A stretch of DNA of 64,000 bases, from positions 6,455,533-6,519,532 of the forward strand of contig NW_025335568.1 of NCBI RefSeq assembly GCF_004798865.1, given 5' to 3'. The position numbers and the translations under genes were made by a program. The notes under the pieces are model-generated. The model made no database searches, was not told where the DNA came from, and saw only the letters and a list, made by a program, of their open reading frames with translations. This DNA comes from Varanus komodoensis (lineage: Eukaryota; Chordata; Lepidosauria; Squamata; Varanidae). Positions 35,021-46,400 of the stretch are shown here, piece by piece (position 1 is the first letter of the stretch; every line of letters starts with the position of its first letter).

Positions 35021-35759
35021 GTGCTCTTGCATCTACTGGGGACATTGACTCCCATGTTGGTCCCAGAGTTTTCAGTTTGATGGGATCCAGTTGCTCCAGA
35101 GCTCTGGAAACATTTCTGCAGAGACTTCTTTCAGGGACTTCCAGAACTCAGCAAAATACTGTTTGGAAAACCTTTCCCCCTCAAAATCTCATGGATATTT
35201 ATCCCAAGCGGGAATGTCCTTTGGATTTCCAATTTGAGGTAATTCTAGTCCCAAGTTCTATCTGTGTTGCTTACTTCCTGGAGGGGTTTTCACCAGCCTC
35301 AGACTTTCCATAGCGTATCCAGTGATGGAAAGACATAGCTAAGCACATAGCTCAGCTACATCACTCAGGGAGTGTGTGCGTGTAGTGAAAAAGTAAAAGA
35401 GATAAGTGGCTCATGTAAATGATTGATTTTTCCTGCATCCCTCAATGCTCTGGCAATGGGACATTGCAGAATAATATGGACAGCTTGAAGAAGACAATTT
35501 GCCAGGGTTGATCCCTGCTCCTGCTGCCAGAAATGCCCTGGTGGGAATGAGGGGAAGGCAGTAGTGGTGGAAAGGCATGAGGTTTGTCAAACCCAGGCCT
35601 AGGCATGGTCCAGTCCTGAGTCAGAACTGGGTGATGGTAGCATGACGGACAAGACACATGTGCAGACTCTTCAGCCACCTCATTGTCTTCTTCATTATCA
35701 ATAATAATTCTATTCCTATGCCATGAAATAGCTGAATCACTCCAGACAGGGTACAAGAA
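35021..35759. other. No recognised feature
   Basis: Short frames only, none recognisable. Confidence 0.5.
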
Positions 35760-36130
35760 TCAATAAAATACATCAAAATATAACACATAAACAACAATAA
35801 AACCATCGTAATATTTCATTATTAATCCAAAACCATTTGTAAACAACTCAAGTAGCATACGGCTTGGCTTCCTAAAACTGCCTACAGTCCTAACCATCTC
35901 CAAGTGTATGTCGAACTATGTAATGCTTTGGCATAGAGAGAAATCCTAGCCTGGTTGGAACGGAAAGGCAAGTTGGCACCAGGTGAGCCTCAGGGGGTTA
36001 CCACAGAGAAGTCCCTTCTCGGCCTTGTCACCAACTGAGCTCCCCTTGCAGGAGGGCAGTTGTAGGAAGATGCCACTGACCAAGATGTTTGAGTAGCTGG
36101 AAGCTTGGAGAGGATTCGAGTGGCAACCCA
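35760..36130 (-). mobile_element. Possible old L2-like fragment
   Basis: The stretch TTGGCACCAGGTGAGCCTCA (35971 on) followed by ACAGAGAAGTCCCTTCTCGG resembles the minus-strand L2 body seen near 7780 and 62640, preceded by A-rich sequence as in those copies. No 3' terminus and no open frame. Confidence 0.3.
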
Positions 36131-36777
36131 TAAGTAAGGGAAGTACAAGATCCTTGAACAACCCATGAGAATTCCTCTGAAATATCATCGCCTTTCTTTT
36201 TCTTTATGAAAGCATTTTCCCCCTATAAAATTGAAGAAGAATGTTTAAAATAATGTGGAAGAAATTTCTGGCACACCTCGCACACACACATGTCTGCTAA
36301 AATAATTGTACAGGAATAAATTCAGTAAGAGAAAGGGCTCTCTATTTAAATCTTGCAGTGTTCCAATTACCCAAACTGGCACGGAAGTGTATCTCCCCGA
36401 ACAATGAATATGAATTTAAGTGAAATAACCCAACTGGCTTCCCATGTAGTAAATTTCTGGAGGGGATAGTCTTGTAAATGAGCAGAATTAACATCAAGAA
36501 AAAAAAAGGAAAGTCTCTTAGACTTTTAAATCTCATGGAGACACCCTTCTGTATTTGCACATATCCTTTGGCTTCTGAAAAGGAGATTAGGTTTATTTAA
36601 GAAGAGCCCTCTTTTAACTTAAAAACAAGAAATGTTTCTCAAGATCAAGCCAAAAGGAAGGTTCAGGTGGGCAGATGTGGTGGGATTCAAGAAGTTGTGT
36701 TGAGGCTGTGCAAAGGATGGAGCATTAAATCATAATGTGCTTTTTTCTATAATATTTTTATTTAGCTTAATAGGGGA
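36131..36777. other. No recognised feature
   Basis: AT-rich, no repeats identified. Confidence 0.5.
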
Positions 36778-37290
36778 TCAGCAGTGATCCCAGCTTCCAG
36801 CTGCTGCCCCCATGTGGAAGCCTCTCCCAGGGCAGCCCCACCATTTGGCAGAGTAATGGGTGCCAAGGAACCTCCCTGTTTCCCAGTGGAGGCTCATGGT
36901 TCCAGTTAGAACACTGGTGTAGCCACCCCAGGTTTCAGTCTGACTGCTTAAGGAGCTGTCCATAGTAGCAAAGCCTTCCCTCAAAATAGGTCCATTACCA
37001 CAGAGAGCTCCTTTAAAGTTCAGCCTTATGCCCAGAGAGGACACACTGCCACACTGACACTGGACCCACCGGTCACTGCTGATGCCCTCCTCTATTAGAG
37101 AATAGATCTGTGCATTCCAGGCAGCCCACCCTGCAGCCCCCATCATTCCTGCTGCCTCCAGGGTTAAGGATGAAGGATGCTGTCTCATCACCAGTATCAA
37201 ATTCAACTGCCAGTCTGGTTGGCTTCTGTAAGTAGAACTGCGGAGGGAGCCATGCCATCTTTCCCCACAAGCCTAAAAATGTTTTGGGCC
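36778..37290 (-). other. Unrecognised GC-richer segment with 142-codon open frame
   Basis: The minus strand has 142 open codons (37206 down to 36778), followed about 15 bp later by GCTAAATAAAAATATT, an AATAAA-like signal. The translation is tryptophan/glycine-rich and resembles no family I know. A LINE 3' UTR, an old retrocopy or chance are all possible. Confidence 0.2.
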
Positions 37291-37465
37291 AGCCTTGCTT
37301 GTGATAGTGCTGCTATGGCTGGACCTTAGGGTCAAAGCCCAGGGCTCCACAAGCCTAAGGAATCCCAAGGGATCACCCAAAGAACAGCAAGGGAGAAGGG
37401 CATCCAGGCAGCACAAGCAAACTGTTATTCTGTCCCTGTAACCATAACGATGACATGCAAGTTGT

Positions 37466-37952
37466 CAAAACATGGAACAGTAGAGTTGGATGGCCAGAGG
37501 GCCAGAGGGTCCAGCCCCTTGCTCCGTGCAGGACTGCCCAGTCCAAGCGTCCCTTTCTGATGGCTGTCCAGCCTCACCTGAATGGGTCTAGTGTGGGGGA
37601 GCCCACCACCTTCCTAGGTCATGGGCTATGCTCATGAGGTTCTTCCAGATGTTCACCCAGAACCTTGCTTCCTGCAACTTGAGCCTGTTATTCTGTGTCC
37701 TCGGCTCTGGGAGGATTGAGAAGATATCCTAGCCCACTTCTGCTTGACACCCTTTCATATACTTGGAGAGTGCTCTCCTTGCTCCTCTCAGTCTTCTCAA
37801 GGATAAACATTCCCTATCCTTTCAATCTCTCCTCATCTGGCTTTCTAGGTTTCTAGTCATCCTGATTTACCTCCTCTGAACCCTTTCTAGCTTGTTTGCA
37901 TCTTTCTTCCACAGTGGTACCCAGAACTGGACACAGCATTCCACTGCACTTT
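37466..37952 (-). mobile_element. CR1 LINE 3' region
   Basis: From the low end: GGAACAGTAGAGTTGGATGG, GGCTGTCCAGCCTCACCTGA, TAGTGTGGGGGAGCCCACCA, then CTTGAGCCTGTTATTCTGTG, and at the high end CAGTGGTACCCAGAACTGGA. Reverse complement of CR1 3' sequence including the end of ORF2; old, with indels. Confidence 0.82.
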
Positions 37953-38291
37953 AAAAAAAGAGAGAAAAAGTCATAATCAGCAAACACTTTTGTCGTTGTT
38001 GATCTGGCATACTGGGAGCGTAGAAGCTGTTGCAAGATGCAGAGCAGTGATGGGCAGGAGAAGAAGAGAAATACTGGACACATCACAGGTGAACGCAAAG
38101 CTGCTTGATGGGTGTATATAAGTTTATCATGCAGTGGAGCCATGTAAGCAGGAAAGGAATTCCAGAAAGCTTGGTGAGAATTAATTTATATATCCTAATT
38201 TCAAGAGCTTGGTGCATAAAATTGTAAAGAAAGGTGAAGAATGTAAAATAATGTTCTCTTTCATGGGGATTTATTTTGGAAGAGATCATTT

Positions 38292-38488
38292 TGGGGGGCA
38301 CCGGTGGTTAGAGTGTGGGACTGGGACTTGGGAGGTCTGGATTCTAGTCTCCATTGGGCTGTGCAGCACTTTTAGGCTGGCCTCTGCTTCCCAGCCCAAA
38401 ACTGCTTCAGAGTTGTTGTTCTGAGAATAAAATGGAGGGGAAGAGAACTTTGTAAGACCTTTGAGCTCCCCACAAGAGGAGGAAAGGT
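38292..38488 (+). mobile_element. Sauria-type tRNA-derived SINE, diverged
   Basis: GGTGGTTAGAGTGTGGGACT, GGTCTGGATTCTAGTCTCCA, then AGAGTTGTTGTTCTGAGAAT and AAATGGAGGGGAAGAGAACT. The middle is shortened relative to the copy at 50006. Confidence 0.72.
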
Positions 38489-39084
38489 TGCTCCCAGCAG
38501 CAACAGGGAGTTAATGTGGGTGTGCTCTTTGGTGTAACATCCATTGCATCATTTTGGTGGAATTATGAGTGTGGACCAAATCTGCAACATATTAAGCCTT
38601 TTGTTGCGACTGGAGCATTCCTACCATGCTTAAGACAGTCCAGCAAGGAGTCTGACAATGCATGGTGACCAAAGATATCACTACCTGTCTATCAACTTCA
38701 GAGTAACCCTCCAGGCCACACCTGAGTAGCTGGGATGGGGCCCAAAGATGCCATACCTGTGTAGACAAGCAGGGATGGGGACAAAGATGCCAACATATTT
38801 AATGTTTCAGCTCTTAAATCTTAGGAAAAGCACTCCAAACATGTGAAGGTATCAGCCAAAGCGATAGCTGCTAAGGGAAAAGGGGGTGGGGGTGGAAAAA
38901 GGAACGTAATCATCTTGCAACCTCAGTGGGAACCAGGCTGGGTGACCTTGGCTCGCCAGCATAAGTCCAGCACCACCTAGTGTAGCAGAGGAAGGTTTAT
39001 CTCTACTCCTGGTTGGTCATTTTTCCACTATGAAAACTCAAATTTAATTGATATACTTTTTAATTTATTAATGTGATCCCTTTT
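38489..39084. other. No recognised feature
   Basis: Sequence between two SINE copies. Words like AGCAGGGATGGGGACAAAGATGCCA recur loosely at 38730-38790. Confidence 0.5.
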
Positions 39085-39275
39085 TAATTACAGAGAACTT
39101 AAGGTAGCTTCCATGGTCCTCCTCTAAATTTTGTTCTCACAATAATCCTCTGATATAGGGTAGACTGAGATTCAGTGATTGGCTGGCCCAATGAACATCA
39201 TGCTCAAGCAAGGACTAGAACTCAGATTTCCTGAGTGCCCCAAGAACACTCTAACCACTGTAGCTCACTGTCTTT
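39085..39275 (-). mobile_element. tRNA-derived SINE, old copy
   Basis: ATATAGGGTAGACTGAGATT, AGCAAGGACTAGAACTCAGA and CACTCTAACCACTGTAGCTC are the reverse complement of the SINE body; the middle is eroded. Confidence 0.65.
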
Positions 39276-39425
39276 GCAGAGGCATGATTGACACATATAA
39301 TTGTACACCACTTTTGTGACATTTGAATCAATGCATTCCTGGGCACTGGGCACCAATATGGGGAGGAAAGAGCCAGACTGGAAGCTGGATCAAAACACTG
39401 TGCAAAGACAAAACTGAGAGCCAGG

Positions 39426-39472
39426 GGAAGGAAGGAAGGAAGGAAGGAAGGAAGGAAGGAAGGAAGGAAGGA
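39426..39472 (+). repeat. (GGAA)n microsatellite
   Basis: GGAAGGAAGGAAGGAAGGAA continuing for about eleven units. Confidence 0.95.
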
Positions 39473-39846
39473 GGGGGGTAGATCACCAATGCATCAAGTA
39501 TCAGCCTGCAGAAAACCTCAAGCAATCTGGAACCCCCAAACTCTGGGGGAAAAACTGGAAGGGCAAAATTTTAAAGCATGCTTAGGTGTTCATCCTGGCA
39601 GTTCATGATATTCCACTGAAGCTTTCAAAGAGTGACATAAAAGACATGAATGTTTTAGTCAGAGACTATCTCTGAGTTTGTCAATAATGCATAGCTGTAT
39701 ATCTTTTCTATCGTCCCTGTTCACATTTAGATGAGAGAATATTTGGCAGGCAAAAACCTGTTTCCTAGATCATATTTATACCTTCAGCATTTGGGGAAAT
39801 CATTAAAATAATGATATTCTGATGCCTTTGTGGAGGAGTTTTATAA

Positions 39847-39868
39847 ATATATATGCGCGCACACACAC

Positions 39869-39913
<45 letters not shown>
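39847..39913 (+). repeat. (AT)/(CA)/(GA) compound microsatellite
   Basis: ATATATATGCGCGCACACAC, then ACGCAC and about twenty GA units. Confidence 0.95.
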
Positions 39914-39915
<2 letters not shown>

Positions 39916-40789
39916 AAGATAAATATACACACTGCTTATTCTCCTTAATTTTCCAGTCTGCATTCATAGCATGTTCTTCCCATCAAACAGTTTGTTTTCC
40001 AATGAGTAAACTTTTCAAGTCTATCAATAATCCTCAGGGATGTTTTCTTTTTCAATATATTTTCACGATCCATTTGATTAAGTTCTTGCCTGCTCTTTTA
40101 TTGTTCTTCATCATCTTCCACAGCCCCTGAACACACGCACACACACTCTGAAATGACATTAGAAATGATAAAAAGATTATTTTAATCCCCCCAAATATTC
40201 TGATTTTGCATTCATTTCCTGCCTTATTGCACTCTGAAATGCTATAAATGTGCAAATGGTGAATTTATAACATTTCTGCTGCTTTGCTACTGCAAGGAGA
40301 ATAGATGGTGAAGGAAGGCATCATGAAGGGAGGCTAATCTCTGATACGGTAATAATCATGATAATAATTATTGTAAGGCATTCTAATCGCATTTTTCATT
40401 TACAGATCGCAAATAGTTTTTGTTAAAGAAAGTAAACATTAACCTTCCTATTTTGAGATATTTTCCTCTATTAAATTGTTCAGAGGCATCTTTCATGGAA
40501 TGAACAATGTCTGATGTTCTTAGTTATGTAGTCTTTTTTTACAGGTATTGTGAAACAATTGGGAAGAAGTTGGCTGCTGCCTGAGCATTTGAGACAATTG
40601 AAAGCAGTGGCACTTGGGGGTGGTGGGCAGGGTGGGTGGAACTAAACACAGTTTATGTCACATCTTCGGGGGGAATCATGCTAGGAAGGTTTCAGGGTGG
40701 GATTCTCTTCCCCATGTGCATCTGTACATATGTCCTACTGTGAGTGTGGGGTATATAATGCAGACTCGATTTCAGAAGTGTCTCGTGTA
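39914..40789. other. No recognised gene
   Basis: AT-rich; includes the candidate element at 40300. Confidence 0.5.
40300..40480. promoter_or_regulatory. Candidate conserved noncoding element
   Basis: CGGTAATAATCATGATAATA then ATTATTGTAAGGCATTCTAA, repeat-free. Inference only. Confidence 0.18.
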
Positions 40790-41795
40790 ATGGAGTAACC
40801 TTTAGTGGGGAATCGTTGGGATGGTGGCCAGTGACAAGTGGGGTCCCCCAGGGCTCTGTCCTGGGGCCGATCCTGTTTAACCTTTTCATCAATGACATGG
40901 AAGAAGGGGTGAACAGTCTGCTGATCAAATTCGCAGACAAGACTAAAACTGGGGCAGTGGCCACAACTGAGGAGCAGGTACTCCAGATCCAAAAGGATAT
41001 GGGCAGACTATGGAAGTGGGCAGGAGACAACAGGATGGTGTTCAATGTGGATAAGTGCAAGGTCTTGCACTTGGGGCATGGGAATGGGTGTTGTAAGTAC
41101 AGGTTAGGGGACAAGTGGCTGGAGAGCAGCACTTGTGAAAGGGACCTCGGGGTGCTGGTTGACTGCAGGCTAAACATGAGCCAGCCGTGTGACGTGGTGG
41201 CCAAGAGGGTGAAAGCCACCCTTGGATGCATACTCAAGTATGGGTTCTAGATTGAGAGAGGTATTGCTGCCACTCTATACAACTCTGGTGTGCCCACAAC
41301 TGGAGTATTGTGTTCAGTTCTGGGCTCCACATTACAGGAAGGATATAGCCAGGTTAGAGTCAGTGCAGTGTAGGGCCACAAGGTTGGTGGCCTGTTTGCA
41401 GGGAAAGCCATATGAGATGGGACTGAGGGAACTGGGTCTTTTCAGCCTGGAGAAGCGGAGATTCCGAGGGGATATGTTGGCAACATATAGGAATGTTGGG
41501 GGGGGGGGGTCACACCTTCCCTGCAGAGGAGCAGAATGCACTCCAACAGAGCCAAGCTTAGGAAACCAAGGTTCACTTTGGATACTAGGAAGTACTTCCT
41601 GACGGTTAGGACCCCGAGGGTATGGAATGGGCTTCCAGGGGAGGAGGTTGAGGTCCCATCAGTGAGGGTGTTTAAGGATAGGCTGGACATGCACATGGTG
41701 GGCATGTCGTAAGCAGAGCCGGCTGGAGTCAGGGGTCAGACTAGATGGCCCAGGAGGTCCCTCTGACTCACTCTGTTTCTATGTTTCTATGCAAA
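40790..41795 (+). mobile_element. CR1 LINE with reverse-transcriptase half of ORF2
   Basis: Plus-strand codons 40816-41250 give TSGVPQGSVLGPILFNLFIN (RT block with the LGPILF motif), LIKFADKTKTGAV at the catalytic F/Y-ADD box, and FNVDKCKVLHLGHGN. After a frame change the protein resumes at 41222-41500 with TTLVCPQLEYCVQFWAPHYR and LGLFSLEKRRFRGDMLATY. The catalytic box reads FADK, so the second aspartate is lost. The 3' UTR runs to the terminal TTTCTATGTTTCTATG at 41795. This is the most complete CR1 here, but 5'-truncated and inactive. Confidence 0.92.
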
Positions 41796-41829
41796 AATGA
41801 AAAGGAAAATGTTTAATGCAAAATAATGA

Positions 41830-42056
41830 TGTCTGTGCGATCCTGTGGCTTGGATGGGGCTTATTCATGAGGATCCTTTGCAGGATCAAAGGCAGGATGC
41901 CAAAGCACACCAGTTGCTGTGGAGCATGGGCAGGAGGGTGCACTTCTGCTCCTATCCTCCTTGTAGTTTTCCCATGGGCCCCCTGCTGTCCCCTGTGTGA
42001 ACCAAATGCTGGACTAGATGGGTCTGATCCAGCAGGGCACTCCTTATGCACTAATC
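41830..42056 (+). mobile_element. CR1-like LINE 3' end (second subfamily)
   Basis: GTTGCTGTGGAGCATGGGCA, TTTTCCCATGGGCCCCCTGC and GGACTAGATGGGTCTGATCC (then AGCAGGGC) form the terminus of the GGTCTGATCCAGCAGGGC subfamily. It directly follows the CR1 ending at 41795. Confidence 0.78.
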
Positions 42057-42281
42057 CTGATCGGGATGTGGGGAGGTGCATATAAACTGGAGCCCTGCGG
42101 GCAGGTGCAAGAGAAGGGAGAGGATTGCTATTCCTCCTAGTCCTCCTTCTAAGGGCCTCGATTCCTGAAAGCCATGGTGTCTTTTCTAGCCTTCTGGAAG
42201 CAGGAGAATAGGATGCCAACCCTGCTGTGGCCAGAAGGTGCTTTCCAATGAAGTTTTGAAATGGTGAAAAATATATGTGGT

Positions 42282-42533
42282 TGCATTCCAAGAAATAGTC
42301 CCATGAGTTCCAGTTCTGGACAAAGGGCCTTCTTCAGGGGTCAATTTTAATATAGATAGATACCTTCAGAGAGCTCTGAAAAATATAGTCTCCCAGAAGA
42401 ATCCTGACCACATGCAGGATTCATCTTGGAAATTATTTTTCACAGCTCTCTGCAGGCATCTATCTATATTAAAACTGACCCCTGAAGAAGGCCAGTATTC
42501 AGTGCCAGGTACATAGGGCAATTTCTTGGAATT
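42282..42533. repeat. Large inverted repeat, ~100-bp arms
   Basis: Left arm 42282-42384 and right arm 42435-42533 are reverse complements with scattered mismatches; shared words include CCTTCTTCAGGGGTCA / TGACCCCTGAAGAAGG and TATAGATAGAT / ATCTATCTATA. The 50-bp loop 42385-42434 holds a smaller hairpin (AATCCTG ... CAGGATT). The outer ends read ATTCCAAGAAAT / ATTTCTTGGAAT. Such a structure is typical of foldback elements or two inverted copies of one repeat. Confidence 0.8.
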
Positions 42534-42892
42534 AAACCGCAGTTTTTCAACATCCTGAGACTTCATCTTTGTTTTCCCTTGAATCATTTTGATCCATTCT
42601 CTTTTGTTTTGCCTGCTTGCCAGTGTAGAATGGAGAAAGAGAAATAAATTTTTCAAGGAATGAGAACCCATTCTATATGCTGATATCTGAGAAGTGCTGG
42701 TGGCCTCCTGCAGCCCTACTGAAAATTATTTTGGTTTTCTATCTTTTGTAACTGCTATCAGGCCTTGGTTTGGGATGTTTGTGACCTCGGGCACATGAGG
42801 AATTGTGGCAAGCCAGTTAGGTGCATTTAGCTATCCTATAAAACAATCATTAAGATTACAGTGGGCTTTACCACATCAGTGCCAAATGATTT

Positions 42893-43085
42893 ATGTACTT
42901 CCTGACAGTTAGGACCCCAAGGGTATGGAATGGGCTTCCACAGGAGGTGGCTGGAGCCCCATCGGTGAGGGTGTTCAAGGATAGGCTGGGCATGCACATG
43001 GCAGGCATGTCATGAATGGAGCCAGCTGGAGCTGGGGGTCAGACTAGATGGCCCAGGAGGCCCCCTCTGTTTCTATGTTCCGATG
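42893..43085 (+). mobile_element. CR1 LINE 3' end
   Basis: TGTACTTCCTGACAGTTAGG through GGGCATGCACATGGCAGGCA and GGGGTCAGACTAGATGGCCC to CTGTTTCTATG. Last ~190 bp of the same subfamily as 40790-41795. Confidence 0.88.
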
Positions 43086-43214
43086 ACATAGTTCATTCAT
43101 TAGGGTATCCAAGATACGTTCTGTGCTTAACACGATTGACATTACTGCCAGCCTCTGCTCTTATCCAACAAAGCCTACATTTGCCCAGTCACCAAAGTGA
43201 TTTAATTCTTAAGA

Positions 43215-43587
43215 ACTAAGGACCTGGATAGTTGAAGGAGAACCTCCTTCCATACAGACCTGCCCACCCCCTAAGATCTAGGTTGGAAGTCCTTCTTCAG
43301 GAGCCCTCTTTGAAGGAGGTCAGAAGAGTGGCTACAGGGCCTTCTCTGGCATGGCACCCCATTTATGTAACATGCTTCCTGAAGAGCTTTCCCTGGCACC
43401 AACACTTTTTTCATGCACCAGGCCAAAACCGTTTTTATTTTCCCAATATTACAAGTGTCAAAGTGCTCTAAGATGGGGTTTAATTCAAATTTTGTCCTCT
43501 GATGCTGTATTTCTATTTTATTGTACTACCATCCTGGGACTTTTTAGCAAAGGATGGTATATAAAAGCTTTAAATAAATAAATAAGG
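43215..43587 (+). mobile_element. L2 LINE 3' end
   Basis: The plus strand reads LLPYRPAHPLRSRLEVLLQE then PSLKEVRRVAT (43241-43335), the L2 ORF2 C-terminus. It ends with TTAGCAAAGGATGGTATATA and (AAAT)n near 43570-43583. Small deletions break the frame after RVAT. Confidence 0.85.
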
Positions 43588-44209
43588 AGGTACATGCAGG
43601 AGTCACAAGCTCAGTATTTTTATTTTTCTGAGGGCCTGAACAGTACTCTAAGCAACTTCTTCTTCTGGCCACAGTCTGCTTTTCCCTCCTCTTGGGCCCT
43701 AGATTAAATTCAGATGGATCCGGCAGCTGTATTTTTAACAGTCCTTGAAAAGCTGAGCCTGTTCATGTAATTATTTTTCCCATTTTGATGAAAAAGGGGT
43801 TGGTATACAATTTAACAAATAACCCATGTCCACCTTTTTCGATAAATGGAAATGACTACAGTAATGCTCAAAATCAGATGCCTTCCTTCTGATTTAAAAA
43901 GAGCCAACCCATAATTACCTGACAGTACGGACTCTTCTTAATCCCAGCCCTAGGAAAATCAGCTGAACCTTGATAATATGGCTTGCCTCACACATTTCCA
44001 CCTGGCATTTTCAATTCTCAGTTCAATACTTTCAAAGGAACCCCTTGCAAATTATTATGGCTTTCCAGATGGAAAATGAAGGGCAACCAAAAAGCACTGA
44101 ACGACCAAGAGAGGAAGAGATTTTAACCAGATAAACTGAACTAATTTTTTAAAGTCATGTTAAAAGAGTGACACATAGGCAAAATCACCCATTGCACTAG
44201 GCTGTGCTT
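43588..44209. other. No recognised feature
   Basis: AT-rich, repeat-free as far as I can see. Confidence 0.5.
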
Positions 44210-44470
44210 CCAAATGTTGGAAAATTTAATCTCTTTAATCAGTAGAATTATCAATGTTAGCTTTAATCACAGAGTCAGAGTGCTCCTGCTAGACGCCATT
44301 AATTGGTGGGCAATGAGACTGGAAGTTACTTGGATTCATTGACCCCTCTCTCCTACGCTGCACTGGATTATGGGTAAGCTTTGGGGGTGAGGGTGCTCGT
44401 TTCAATTTGCCCAGTGCTTAACCAATTAATCTTAATTCTGCCCTTTATGAAGAGTGGGAATGATGCATTT
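44210..44470. promoter_or_regulatory. Candidate conserved noncoding element
   Basis: Repeat-free, with TTTAATCAGTAGAATTATCA, GACGCCATTAATTGGTGGGC and AACCAATTAATCTTAATTCT. Inference only. Confidence 0.22.
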
Positions 44471-45219
44471 GAGACAAACAGAAAATGGTTTTGAGGAATG
44501 CAGATATTAATCTTCATATATTATCAGTCCTGTTCAGGGCTATTTGGTTCTGTTGCAGCTCGGGATTCCCTGCTTGTTGCTTCCAGGGCTGCTAAGTGGT
44601 ACTAAAGTTCTTGGATTGGACAGAGAACTAGATGAAGTCACAACAGTACCTGGCCAATCACTTCTGGTAATGTGAGGATGACACTGAGGGCAAGGGGGAA
44701 TTATGAAAACCAGTAACCAAACAATTTCCAAGAAGTGCCAAGTCCAGAAACTGAAAGCATTCTGTACTATTGAAAATGTTCATGCATGTACATGCATGCA
44801 TATATGTATAGTTTGCATTTCTGGGAAAACCATATATAGCAGGCAAACAAAGTGGAAAACAGGAACCTAAGTATTCAATTTAAATCCAAGCCAATTTAAT
44901 TATTTAATTTCTTCCCAGCCCAACAGCCAAAGCTATTGGTATCGATCAACATCAATGCATCCCTTTTCCCCTCTCAATTTGGATATTCCACAATGCTGCC
45001 TGGATTAGAATCAGACTTGCTAATTTTAAGCCATTCCTGTCATTCTATAATCATAATAGGAGATATTTTGTATTTCAGATTCTCAGACTCAGGCAAAGAG
45101 AATTTGACCTTCACTTCCTTCCAAAATTACCTATTACATGCCAAGATTTCTCATAAGAACCCATTTCCATAATGGGATCTGTTGGGAGCAAGGTTTCCGC
45201 CTTTTCAAAGCAATGAACC
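44471..45219. other. No recognised gene
   Basis: Alternating CATGCATGTACATGCATGCA near 44782; otherwise unassigned. Confidence 0.5.
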
Positions 45220-45470
45220 CATTCTTTGGAAAAAGCTCTTGATTCTCCAGTGTATGTCAAATAGACCATAGAAAGAAAGAGTCTCTGAACATTCACAGAG
45301 TGGTTTGTTGAATCCAAACTAGAAGCTACTTCCAAAAACCTTCCTTTTGAGTAACCCTGTGCCACACCCATCTGGAAGTGCTCTTCTAGAAGCAGGTGAA
45401 CCTCTAGCTGGCTAGCCCTTCTCTCTTGAAGGTGCATCATGGAGTCAATGATGCAGAATTGTACCAGGCT
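45220..45470. repeat. Unclassified repeat pair, member 2
   Basis: TGGTTTGTTGAATCCAAACT, CCTCTAGCTGGCTAGCCCTT and TGCATCATGGAGTCA match member 1 in the same order and spacing. Confidence 0.5.
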
Positions 45471-45964
45471 GGAGGGGGCTGCCTAGAGGTAAGCCCTTCT
45501 GCCTATTCCACCTCAATATTTGAGGACCCCATTTTCCAGGGCCCATCTTCCCCATGTGAAGAGTCTGTGTCACCCTAGCCCTGAAACATGCTCCAAGAGC
45601 AATTGCCTCTTTTACTCCCAACTACATCTGGCACACTCCATAGCTCTTCCAGAGTAAATATGCCCGTGATGGACTTCCACCTGGACCAGGTCATTTTGTC
45701 TCAAATGCGGTACAAGCGATTGGAGAGCAAACCATCGAGCAATCTACTAGTATATCAAGTTCTCCTTTCTGCCAATCCCTGCCTTAGGGACACAATGTAA
45801 TTCCATGACACTCATATGCAGGCTTTAGAGATGCTAAGAGAGATCAGTCCTAAGGAATGCCAGCTATAAACTTTGAATGCAGCATTTCCAAGGACACATT
45901 GGGGATGCTGAATCACCGAGGACAATTAAAAGGTAACAAAGGTGTTCCTGGTAAATTGAAAATA

Positions 45965-46130
45965 TGCATTTACTTACTTACTTAACACATTTCTATACTG
46001 CCCAATAGCTAAAACTCTCTGGGCAGTTCACAAGTTAAAACATACAACACAGCATAAAATACAGTATAAAAACCTAAATGCTCCAAACGACAGTATAAAA
46101 TAGAAGTAAAAGTCAGAGTGAAACCTAGCA
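45965..46130 (-). mobile_element. L2-like LINE 3' terminus
   Basis: (TTAC)n at 45971-45982, then TTTCTATACTGCCCAATAGC and AAAACTCTCTGGGCAGTTCA, then A-rich sequence: the reverse complement of an L2-type 3' end. Confidence 0.6.
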
Positions 46131-46264
46131 GCCATATATGGATTTAAAATACAGCCCTGGATTTAAAACAGACTGAAACCAAATTCCGGGGAAAAGGAGG
46201 AGAGATGAGTACAGCATATGCAATGATCTAATTTAGGCCTTGCTGATTTGGCTCATTAACTTCT

Positions 46265-46400
46265 TTATTGGGGAAGGTCTGTTGCTCAGTGGGAAAGGAT
46301 ACGTTTAGCATGTCAAAGGTTCCAGTTTCTGTCACTGCCCATTGCCAGGAAGACACCCTGCCTAAATCCATGGAGGGCTAAGGAAGTGTGAGGAATCTGG
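46265..46400 (+). mobile_element. Second tRNA-derived SINE family, old copy
   Basis: GGGGAAGGTCTGTTGCTCAG then TGGGAAAGGATACGTTTAGC, CAAAGGTTCCAGTTTCTGTC and TTGCCAGGAAGACACCCTGC. The order resembles an amniote tRNA-SINE whose head is GGCTCAGTGGCAGAGCATCT and box B GGTTCAATCCC. It differs from the GAGCCAGTGTGG family. Confidence 0.5.

Noticed and set aside
39426-39472. Telomere- or satellite-like array
   Set aside because: A simple (GGAA)n microsatellite of ordinary length.
40692-41237. 181-codon minus-strand frame
   Set aside because: Antisense of the CR1 reverse-transcriptase codons.
41779-42291. 170-codon minus-strand frame
   Set aside because: Antisense to a plus-strand CR1 3' end; a shadow frame.
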